Source: Amyloporia xantha (taxonomy: Eukaryota; Basidiomycota; Agaricomycetes; Polyporales; Adustoporiaceae). From it: a stretch of DNA of 64,000 nucleotides. Positions 54,565 to 64,000 of this stretch are shown here, piece by piece (position 1 is the stretch's first letter; each line of letters begins with the position of its first letter). The DNA lies in assembly GCA_036971615.1 (NCBI GenBank), contig JAYKKR010000008.1:868001-932000 (forward strand), read 5' to 3'. The notes beneath the pieces are model-generated. The model was not told the DNA's origin. It searched no databases and saw only the letters and a program-made list of their open reading frames with translations. Position numbers and translations under genes: made by a program.

Positions 54565-57126
54565 TTATTTGCGATCAACATCAGGAACAGTCTCCTTGGG
54601 CGGGGAATGTCGGCGGAGGTGCGAAGACTGGCTGATATCGACACCAGCAATAGGGATAGTGGGGTTATCCATAGCCATGGGTTCTTCATCTGCCGCTTGG
54701 AGAGCACGTAGGATCTGCTCACGGCGGAGCCACTTCTCTTCAGGGATGAAATACCAGCTGAGGATGCCGAAGATGCTTACGGCACCAAATATCACACAGG
54801 CCTATTGGAAATTATCTTATTATGACAGAGGCACAAGGGAGCATGAAACTTACGAAATTGAACGTCTCAGCATTGACCGGGAAGTAGAAGGGAGATATCT
54901 CCGTCTGATATCAACAACACTCAACATTAGCGGACTCCACAATGGTAATCAAGCCGACATACCGCAAACACGAGACCGTTGAAAAGCACGGCCGCGATAT
55001 AGAATGGCTTCCGCCACTTGCCCAAATAGAAGTGCGACGACTTGAAATCGTTTGGGGTCACGGTGAGGCGCAGTAGCGCAATGAGGCCATACGCCGCGAT
55101 CGTGGGGACAGCGCCAGCGGACGTCAGGGAGGTGAATGCAACCTCGCTAGGCAGAATCGTGCAGAGAAGCGCAGCGCCAAAGATGAACATGACCGTCACC
55201 GCGTTCCGCGGCTGGTGCTGCGAGTCGACGCGCCCGATCCAGCCGGAAAATGGGAGCACACCATCGCGCGCTACAGCGAAGATTAGCCGGGAAGCCGCGA
55301 CGACACATACGCTCGTATTCTGCAGTACACGAGGTTACATATCGGCGTTTGCAGATCGGCAGAAAGACGTACGAGAATAAGCCCTATGGCGGCGATTATC
55401 ACCATGAAGATGCTGCCGCCCCTTCCCAGCGCCAACGCGTATATTTGGACGAAGGGCTGGGGTGCATCAAGCGCGAACAGCGTATTGAGATCCGGTGTAC
55501 AAAAAAGGAACAAGATAGTCGTTGCAAATCCGAGTACTCCTGTGGCAATGGCACTTGACAGAATGCCACGGGCGGCGATAACGCTTTGAATCGTAATACG
55601 ATAAGAAGCGGGATGAAAGCGACAATTCTCAGGAACGTACCTGGCGTTTTTCGTCTCTTCCGCGACGTGTCCAGATGCATCGAATCCAGTCATAGTTCCG
55701 GAAGTAAACAGGCTAGACGTGTGCGATCAATAAATAAGTGACATAACGCAACGGAACTGTACCTACAAACACAAGAGCCAGTTCCACCCTGCAGGAGCAC
55801 CGGTGCCATTGTCTGCAGATCGAAACTCATCAGCTCGCTTTTGGAGTAGTGAACAGGAAACGCACAAGTGGTCGTGAACACCTCCTTCGCGGAACGGAAC
55901 CCGTACGTATTCGAGACGCCGATCGGTAACCAAATAACACATAGGAAGAAATCGAGCATATATAGCGCGATGGAAATTTTGAAGACCGCGGAGTACATCC
56001 TCGGGGGTAAGTAGTTGATGGCGATGCCTACAATGAAGCAGCCCTCCGCCACGGCCCAGACGAGCGCTCGCCATTGGATGCTATCGTTCCCGGCACCACC
56101 TGGGTAGTAGACATTATACACCATAAGCTCTGAAACTATGTAATTCGCGGCAGTCTTTCGATTGATGAAGTGAGTCTACGTTGACATTTGCGAGAAACCG
56201 GCAAAAACACACCAAGCAATTTGAAGCGGAGAATGTCATCCAAGCAGTGCATGACCACCATGCCACGATAAAGCCGAAGAATCTGGCGTACTTGGGTCCC
56301 GCGCTCTCGGCGGTCCAAATGTATATGGACCCACTCAGCGGGATCGCGGAACATATTTCCGCCATAACGGCCGCGGTAATGAACATGAAGATCATTGAAA
56401 TGACGTAGGACGACCTATGGCAATCTGAGGAGAGACGCTTAACCTGTAAAAGAGTACCATACCATACTGCAGCAGGACCTCCAGCTTCAAGGCCAAGAAA
56501 AATACCGGCACTATGATAAGTCGTCAGTTTGACACTTCTAAAGGTGGTCAAACAAGTGTCAGCCTTACCGGACGGATCCAATAAAGTTCAGAGCAACAAA
56601 ACTAGCAGCAAAATTTTCAATGAAGTGCCAGCTGCGGTGGAGTTGCTATAAGAGGTAGAATGTTGGTCCGATCATGTATGTGTAAGAAATATGCGAGAGT
56701 GGGTACCTGCTTGTAACCGAGCTTTTTCTGGCGAAAAGAACAAATGAGATAGATTAGTACATTCTGTCGGGTTCCTCTGCAATAGCAGAGGAGTGAACAA
56801 AAAAGGGCGACACTGGGGCTTCCCTACGCAGGTCTGAGCGCTGTTCAGGTTCGGACGGTATGATCTCAACCCTTGCCCGGTCATTCGCATTCCTCGAGCC
56901 CGTCATCTCTCAGACAAAGAGCAAGTCGAGAAGTAGCATCACGGCAAGGATACCCGTAGCCATTCCAGTTCACGACCGAAAACCGACGTTACCGATGGTA
57001 CAGTGACAGCAGCCTCCTCCCTTGCATGGTTCTTCCCAGATGCACCCGCGCTATTACCAGCTGAATCTCGTCTTCGTCGGCAAATGAATCGCCTTCGGCG
57101 TCTGGACTTGTCAATGACCTCGCCAT
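54565..57126 (-). CDS. Amino-acid / GABA permease (APC superfamily)
   Basis: Plasma- or vacuolar-membrane proton-coupled transporter of the fungal amino acid/choline (UGA4-like) group. Start at 57126 gives [20 protein letters not shown], a short exon KKLGYKQ, then [40 protein letters not shown] (TM1-2 region), [37 protein letters not shown], then [56 protein letters not shown] (hallmark segment), [36 protein letters not shown] and [20 protein letters not shown], ending TVPDVDRK at 54565. About 12 membrane segments are spread over many small introns. Substrate specificity cannot be read from sequence. Confidence 0.9.
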
Positions 57127-59031
57127 GGTACGTTTCCGGAAAGGATATCAAGTTTCCTCAGTGAGAACTGCGGGGGCAAGTATGAAGGGTTGATGAACAA
57201 TGTGTCCGAAATTTCAGAGAAAGACTCAGGACGCAGCCATTAATTTTCAGATCATTATAATCGAAGATTTCCAGAATCTCGGGAAACGCCGACTCGGACG
57301 CTCGTGACTTAGAAGTGGCGAATTGATCTTACTTGACCGAAGTCTACCGTGACCGAACAACGGTAACTCTCACTTTATGTACAACCGACTGGGCTTCTTG
57401 CTATTCTCTCACCCTCCTTGAGATATGGACCCAAAGATCTCAATTCCAAGATGATGAACTCGTGCAGTGACGGGAATGCAGACGATCATGTACACTGGAT
57501 ACAGTATAACACTTGATCGCTTCAAGTTCGACTAGTATCCGGCGAAGAGGAAGCTAACGTGTGCAGAGGTGAGGAACGCGGAGATGAACGGTGTGTCTCT
57601 GACTTCATGATTTCGATGACACCCTCAATGACTCTGAGTGGCCCATCGAACGTAGACACCTACATCGCAGACATCGCTGGTCCCGTCACATCTGCCTTGA
57701 GAGATAACTTGGAAGGTGTTTGTGGTTATGTCGGTGGCTGGTATTGAAGAGTGAGATGATCATATAGAACCGAGGTAACGTCTGCTTCTGAGAAAACGAC
57801 TCTGAAGCAGGCCTGATCACACCTTTGGATGCGGCGACGAATAGTTCAATGTTCCGGACTGTGAATTTCACTACGCCAAATCCACACTACTTGAATACAT
57901 GTCCTAGACGGACGGAGAAAGTACCATTACTCACAGGTTGATCATGGTGCAGCGATGATTCGCTGTGGAAAGTTCAGGCAGTGGGCGCAGAGACTGAAAT
58001 GCCAGCTACCATATCACAGGCGGATCATATTACAGAACACCCCGGAGACACCATGAGCTTCAATGGAGACAACGTAAGTGAACGTGCAGATTGGAACTAG
58101 TACTTGCGCGATGCGGGTCCAGTCTGCAATAGAATGGAGGAAGGCTGGTGATTTCGGGCGTGTTCTGGACGAGCGTTGAGGACATGTTTTCTATGCCCAC
58201 GCATGGCTAACATCGGTTCTAACATCGCTTTCCCGATTGCGCCGATACAGGTGAATCGCGATAGTGGTTTGTGGCGAAGAAAGTGTCCACCTCGTCGTTC
58301 AACCGCCCATTTGGAGTCATGCGATCCTATTCTCCTTCGACGATACCGTCTACCTATGGAAATCTCCCTGTTTTTCAAAAAGGTAATTTTCCTTCCTCTA
58401 TATTGATGGGCGACCCGTCTCACCTTAATGAGCCCCCTTCACTCAGAGTCGTTGCTTTTCCGAAACCTTTGTTCATCTTTTCCTTCAAGAATCATCCTGC
58501 AAACACCCTGAATGGCCCCACTCTAGTGGAGGGTCCTTTCGGAAGGTCTACATGGCGTGTCGACATGGCCGTTGATTCAATCGGACGCAAGCGAAGGCAT
58601 ACTTACTGACTACCAGTAGCTGTAGAAGGAGTTAACGACAACTTTAATCCACACGTCTCAACGTGTGTTATGTATCTGCTGTGGCGTCCGTAGATTGGCT
58701 GTCGGGTACTTAAATCTGCTTAAGATAGAAGAACGCGGTCGTCCACAAGCTTGTTTGTCTGAGATATCCCTGATCGATACCAGGTACGGCTACATGAAGA
58801 TAGCAGCTTAGGAGGGCGTCATAATCACGACGACGAACGGAAGACGATTGAAGGAACGAAGCGAATAAATAGCAACAATTCTCCGCGAAGTGTCGTAACA
58901 AATATGCGAGTTCAGAAGCATATATACCTGCCAGTGACCGGACACATTAGATAATATATGCGTGAGGCATCTAGGACTTACCAAGAAATTCCTCTATCCC
59001 TATGTCAGCATTCCCTAATATCACTCTGAGT
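57127..59031. other. Intergenic stretch with one orphan frame
   Basis: About 1.9 kb between the permease start and the DUF6533-type gene stop. A plus-strand frame 58271-58609 (MAKKVSTSSFNRPFGVMRSY...) has no recognised domain. No repeats or RNA genes were seen. Confidence 0.4.
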
Positions 59032-60822
59032 TTACACCGCCGGGCTCCGGTACATGTGATTTATGCCTTCACATAGTACTTCGAGTTCAATACCGTGTTC
59101 CTGGCCTTCCTCGTCTCTGACATCCTGATCAACCATGCTCACAAGTCCCTCTCCATCTACAGAGTCTGTAGCTATCTCATCCTCATCTGCTTCTCGTCCG
59201 CTCGATGCGGCTACAAAACTGGGTGCAAATTCGACACTGGACATCCAAGAGCGTGTTGGCACAATAGCACCTGACCGAACGAACGAGGGTGTTCGAGATC
59301 CAAAGTGCACATTACGGTCCGCGGCTTTGCGGACACGTAACAGGAAACGAGAGGTGAGGATGGATGAAATCCTGATCAACGTGTTAGTGACGACGAGTGA
59401 TAAGTTTGGTGAAGAACAGACGAGGAGATACTGGTTTCAAATGCAATATTAACATCCGTCTGCTTTCAGTTATACTATGAGTTCCAAATAGCGCCAGGTA
59501 TGGTGGTCAACATACATAGATGGTCATGAGAATATCCGTGATATTGAGTAATGTTAGCACTCTGCACAAAGCATTAGCCAAATATACACAACAAATGACT
59601 CGCTTCAATCCTTACACAAAGTATAGAGTGCCTGTGTTGAAGAGTGGTCAGCTGTGATCAACGTCTGTTACAGCAAGTCGTTACGCATGCATCTCACCAT
59701 CTTCGAGCATTACGCTTGTCAGCGTGGACTTCATGTTACAGAATCCCGTGAAGGCCGGACGGAGAAAGGGTATCATGTACCACCAAGTCGTAACAACGAC
59801 CAGAATATCAGATGCTATCACGGCCCCACGTGTGATTAACAATACTAGGAAGAAACCGTAAGTCAGTCTCGAAGGCAACAGTTACGATATAGCGTCAACA
59901 CACATCTATGAAGTGTAGAGTAATAGTATCAATCATGAGTAGATAATAAAATGATCGCCAAGAAACTTGAAGTACACATGAAAAGACGCAGCAGATCCAT
60001 TTAGGTTTCCCAAGCACAAATCTCCTGGTTGACTCAGGCCGGTGGAGACTCGAAAAAAAGTCAACCGACTATATTTGAACTGTTAGAGTGATCGTTCAGC
60101 ACATATGTCATGTTTGGTGATAATAGAAGAATGCGAACCACATCGGTACCGAAAGGTACCAGCCCCAGTCCCAGTGTAGGGACTACCAGACACCAATTAC
60201 TCCTGCTTACGGCATGTACACGAAGGGTGGCAACCACTGACTCATGATGATGAGCTTGTTATACTGGTGATTTTCATAAGACTCACCGGCAGATATACAT
60301 ATAGACATCAGGTAACTGATCTCAGTAACGTAAGCAATAATTTGACAGCTGGCCAGCGAAATGTAGGTTAGTGCAACAGCAGCAGTTCACAAGCACAAAC
60401 CTCTTCAAGTTTTTGAGGATAAACAGATTGACAATTAGTAAGATGAAATCTCCTATAAGCAGAGCTCCGTACCGGGCCATTGTTAATTGGAAAACATCCC
60501 AGGATATTCAGAATAATAGACGCAGTCAAGACCAGCCGATTGAGGGAAAGCAAGACCGAGGAGGTCGATTTGCGACCCCAGATCGACTCAAACTCGTCCC
60601 CAATATTAAGCATGAGGTCATACATGACCAGTGCTATGAGGACACAAAGATTCATCAGTTGTTGACAGTCAAATGTAGAGATAATTACCGCAATCTGCCA
60701 CTGCTATGTAATCTACTATGACGCTTGATACCGATATCAACGTTGAGCATACCCTGACCGCTGAACTATTGGTCTCACCTCTGCTGGATAATTGTGACGG
60801 CCAGCGCTGAGGTGTCGGACAT
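59032..60822 (-). CDS. DUF6533-type seven-helix membrane protein 1
   Basis: Member of a large agaricomycete family of small multi-pass proteins with an N-terminal DUF6533 region; function unknown. Start at 60822 gives MSDTSALAVTIIQQ, then an exon with ALVMYDLMLNIGDEFESIWG, a family-typical segment, and FINNGP-like loops. Later come exons with LVLLITRGAVIASDILVVVT and TLYFVVLTLLNITDILMTIY, formed across a phase-2 junction with a GTAAGG donor. The last exon, from about 59379, ends SRFLLRVRKAADRNVHF..., an acidic tail DEEGQEHGIELEVLCEGINH and RSPAV at 59032. Several internal exons (59880-60370) could not be defined exactly. The C-terminal exon is paralogous to that at 63340. Confidence 0.65.
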
Positions 60823-62115
60823 TATGCACGAACCACTCGGAGAGACGTACGAGGACCTCTGGACGTAAGGGCAGTCTTCTTATATACAAATTGGGACATG
60901 GAAAATGAACATGCCGAATACATTGTTTATAGAAGCAATGCACTGATCTCCCGGTCCTTCAATCAAGGACAGACTGAGGGATGTGTACATCACTATGATT
61001 AGTATGATATGCGTGCAGTGCACGCTGTGTGTGCTGTGATCGGTGCTATGAAGAGGACCGTGCTCTGAAATGACCTTCCCGAACTGCGTAAGTCGACCGC
61101 GGTTGAGCGCTCTGAAATTTTCAGACACGGGGAGAGGAAGGAGGTGGCTGGCGCGACCCGGTAGATAGGAAGGAAAAGACAAGCGAAGCCATGAGGTGGA
61201 ATGATTGTGGTTTGATGAAGCCAACGTCGGCAACATCAGCGGCTGTGGCATCAAGGAACCAGCAGATGAAATGAACGGATGCAGGCAAATGTGAGCGACG
61301 AGACACAACAAGCGCGCGCTGTCCATGCAGTTGCATGACAAACATGCAAAGTTGATCTCGTCTTCATGTGCCTTCCATTCAGAATCTATGTAAGGGAAGT
61401 TGTCGGCGAATGGTGAAACAGTGAGACGCAAGGGCGATGCACACGTGCCGCGCGAAGGAGGCGTCCTTGCCGTCCAACATACGCAAGCTAGACATGCTAG
61501 GAGCGCCAGTGGGACGCACCGTGACGCAACCGGGACGCAAGCCAGGCGCAAGCCGGACATCACTGAGACGCAACGGAGACGCACCCGAGACCCAGGCACA
61601 ATGCAGACAATGTCACAAAACGGATCGTGAACGCAAACCACTCATCCCGCTGAGGAAGAAGCGGCTCTGTAGTCAGCTCATTTGTATCCTTCTGAAGCAC
61701 GATATAGGCTACAAGAAGGAGGAATCCAGGGCGGAAAAAAGGGAAAGGGAAGCCAATAGATAGGCCAGTATAATTTAGCAGCGCCGCGGCACGGAACATG
61801 ATCTCACCAAGACCATAAAGGGGTTACTACCAGGATGAGAGCCGCCAAGGTCCGTATGCTCGTATTTCAGCCCTGCTAAATAGCGCCAGGACTACAAGCA
61901 TGCTTACAGGATGCCGTGTTGCAGGAATGAATGATTGAACCCACTGCCAAGATGACTCGCACAGCACTCGTAAGTAGGAGCCGAAATGTGAGTAATGCGA
62001 TAAGGAAATTACGACACAAGACTCCATCAAGACTCCGTAAGAAATAGACCTATAAGACCTATTGGAATGGCGAAGCGGCGGGCCAGGCAAGTGCGTCTTG
62101 TAGGTGTTTAAGTTG
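60823..62115. other. Intergenic stretch with GACGCA-rich segment
   Basis: About 1.3 kb. The segment 61505-61600 holds irregular copies of GACGCA(A/C) and GCGCAAGCC. A long minus-strand frame (60880-61641, 253 codons) covers it, but its composition (Cys/Leu/Ser-rich, no motif) and dependence on the repeat argue against a gene. Nothing else recognised. Confidence 0.4.
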
Positions 62116-62123
62116 GACATAGG

Positions 62124-62543
62124 AGGACCCCGGCTAATCCCCCAGGAGCCTCGATCCCTGGAGACCCACTTTCGGACCTAGAGATGTTGCCTGATTCGGA
62201 CAAAAAAGATCGAACCTCAAGCGTTTGGTTCGATTTTCGGACCCAGAAAGGATCGAACGTCGCCCGAATTTCCCGGCGCCTACGGCGCCGGCACTGCCCG
62301 GAAGTTCAGTCCATTTGCGGGCAATCCACGTGGGATACCGTCCGATACCCCCCTAAACGGACGTTTCGGACGCCTTCCGGATCGGACCTCAGCCTGGAAG
62401 GGGTCTTTTCGGGCCAAAATAGCATCTAACATGCCGCCCCTTTGACCCCCTTTTCGGACATTTTGTATCGAACATTTTGGGTCCTCGACCCCCATTTTCG
62501 GACTTTTAGGCATCGAGGCTCCTGGGGGATTAGCCGGGGTCCT
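62124..62543. mobile_element. MITE with 32-bp TIRs and 8-bp target duplication (hAT-like)
   Basis: A 420-bp element. Perfect 32-bp inverted repeats begin AGGACCCCGGCTAATCCCCC (62124-62155) and end with the complement (62512-62543). Both sides carry the direct repeat GACATAGG (62116-62123, 62544-62551). An 8-bp duplication points to hAT-superfamily transposition. No coding capacity. The interior repeats TTCGGAC at least six times and contains a short GC palindrome (GGCGCCTACGGCGCC, about 62275). Confidence 0.9.
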
Positions 62544-62551
62544 GACATAGG

Positions 62552-63339
62552 CTGTGGGATGCATCTGCTAAGCGCCAAAGCCCTGTGGCGCAGCGTTTCT
62601 CTGGCATCTGCTGGCGCCGCCCAGGCTGGCCCCGTCCGCGAGTGGCACTTTTCCTGTGCCCGCCAAATTCCTACTCACCAATACACTGGCTCATCGACGT
62701 GATGATCTTAAAAACAAGTCCCATATTTCCATTTGTCAAACTATACTGGTAGAAATCGGAGCTGGTCTTGAAAAGTGACTGGCTCGCCCAATGCTCGCGC
62801 ACATTGACGATTCCCAGACTTGATTCTAGAATCCATTTAGGGATTATAGCGAGAACGATTTATGCGAATCGTGTTCTTTTGTGTGTTGAATGGGTGTTAT
62901 AGATCTCATGTGCTCTCTGCCGCGAACGCGGCACCGTTGATAACAATCGGAAATATCTGCGGAAGGGAGCTCCTCTTTTTCACAAATATCGCGCGGGCGA
63001 TGATAGATCTCTCACGATCCACAACGAATGGAATGCTTCATATTGAGGAAGGGACTGCTAAGCTTTGAGAGACTGCATCGAAGTTGTAGAGGTCCAGCGC
63101 GTTCTGTGGACGCATATTCACATTATTATCAAGACAAAAGAATAAAGTAAGCGATGAAATAGCAGGACTTTTCGCGAGAGGCAGAGCGAACGAGCTTTAT
63201 ACAAAGACATAAGAGAACAGAGCAAATAAATACCTGGCCAGGCAGATTAGATGGCGCATGTGTGAGGCGTTTAAGACTTACCAAGAAATGAGGTCCCAAG
63301 AACTATTCCATGTCAGCATCCCCTGATATCACTCCAGCA
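62552..63339. other. Intergenic stretch without recognisable gene
   Basis: About 790 bp between the MITE and the second DUF6533-type gene stop. The last 120 bp resemble the 3' flank of DUF6533-type gene 1 (58915-59031), including a shared minus-strand CTTG-GTAAGT splice-like site, so the duplication covers 3' non-coding DNA too. Confidence 0.5.
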
Positions 63340-64000
63340 TCACACTGCTGGGCTCCGATCCGTGTGATGTACGCCTTCACCTAGCACCTCGAGTTCAATA
63401 GCACGTTCCTGGCCTTCCTCGTCTCTGATATCGCCATCAACCATGTTCGTGTGTTCCTCTCCGTCTACACATTGTGCGGCTGCGTCACCCTCATCTGCTT
63501 CTTGTTCGCTAGAAGGGACTGCAACATTGGGCGCAAATTCGATACTAGATATCCAAGACCGCGCTGGCACGACTCGGATATCATCTGACTGAACGAATGA
63601 CAGTGTTTGAGATGCAATATCCATGTTACGATCCGCAGCTTTGCGGATGTGTAAAAGGAAATGAGAGGTGAGGACGGATGAAATTCTGATGGCTCTGGGT
63701 TAGTTACGAAGAGTGATTTCGGCGAGGAACAGACGGGGAGATCATATATGAAAGGTCCAGATTCCCCTGTGTTCACTCATCTATGAGCTCCACACAGCGC
63801 AAGATGGTGAGGTCAACGTACAGGGATTATCATACGAACAACAACATCCATGATATTGAGCACCGTTAGCACCCTGGGCAAAGCGTCAGCCTGAGCCTAA
63901 CGTACACAGAACAGAGCTCGCTAGTATCCTCACACAAAATAAAGGGTACCTGCATTTGACAGCAGATGGTCATGTGTGGTCAGTTACTATTGTAATGAGA
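63340..64000 (-). CDS. DUF6533-type seven-helix membrane protein 2, 5'-partial
   Basis: Paralogue of the gene at 59032-60822, cut by the right window edge. Visible exons give TLYFV, a phase-2 intron, and VLTVLNIMDVVVRMII, matching TLYFVVLTLLNITDILMTIY of copy 1. The C-terminal exon contains MDIASQTLSFVQSDDIRVVP, the shared RSWISSIEFAPN and DGDIRDEEGQERAIELEVLG motifs, and RSPAV at 63340. The acidic tail is better conserved than the preceding loop. The N-terminal DUF6533 region lies outside the window. Function unknown. Confidence 0.65.

Noticed and set aside
60880..61641. 253-codon minus-strand frame
   Set aside because: Cys/Leu-rich low-complexity product without motif, partly encoded by a degenerate GACGCA repeat, and no promoter or intron support.

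Overview
The window looks like nuclear DNA of an agaricomycete (mushroom-forming basidiomycete, possibly a wood-decay species). It has intron-dense genes with mostly 50-75 bp introns, a laccase, a basidiomycete-style Zn2Cys6 regulator, two DUF6533-type membrane protein genes, an F-box/LRR protein, and DIRS-like plus Ty3/Gypsy-type retroelements. No rRNA, tRNA or CRISPR was recognised. The species cannot be named from sequence alone.

Left part (1-22 kb), mostly ordinary genes: a 5'-truncated aldehyde dehydrogenase with two introns over 1 kb (+); a Zn2Cys6 transcription factor (-); proteasome subunit alpha-2 (-); a 1-Cys peroxiredoxin (-) with an 843-bp long-TIR DNA element in its upstream region; the RNA polymerase II CTD phosphatase SSU72 (-); an unidentified small gene (-); an F-box/LRR protein (+); and a short-chain dehydrogenase (-). 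The last two each carry one apparent coding frameshift.

Middle part (22-44.6 kb): two tandem minus-strand paralogues of an unnamed protein family (22.2-24.2 and 42.6-44.6 kb) are separated by a nest of retroelements. The outer element is a DIRS-like tyrosine-recombinase retroelement on the minus strand (gag, zinc-finger, RT/RNase H, tyrosine recombinase). It is cut inside its RT/RNase H gene by a 12.4-kb LTR retrotransposon (27053-39445, LTRs of 1488 and 1489 bp, TGTAAG...CTTACA ends, 4-bp target duplication CCGC) with minus-strand gag, protease, RT, RNase H and integrase. This inner element also carries plus-strand (antisense) genes: an intact spliced 247-codon ORF inside the LTR, and two frame-disrupted relatives between the integrase end and the 3' LTR. 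One of these encodes a Zn2Cys6-like cysteine pattern. This antisense family is the most unusual content of the window.

Right part (44.6-64 kb): an Icp55-type mitochondrial aminopeptidase (+), a secreted laccase (-), a gene-poor stretch, an APC-family amino-acid/GABA permease (-), a DUF6533-type membrane protein (-), a 420-bp MITE with perfect 32-bp TIRs and an 8-bp target duplication, and the 3' part of a second DUF6533-type gene running off the right edge.

Many frame disruptions are 1-2 nt changes in short repeats or homopolymers, and the two LTRs differ only by such indels. Some 'broken' genes may therefore be sequencing or assembly indels rather than real lesions.
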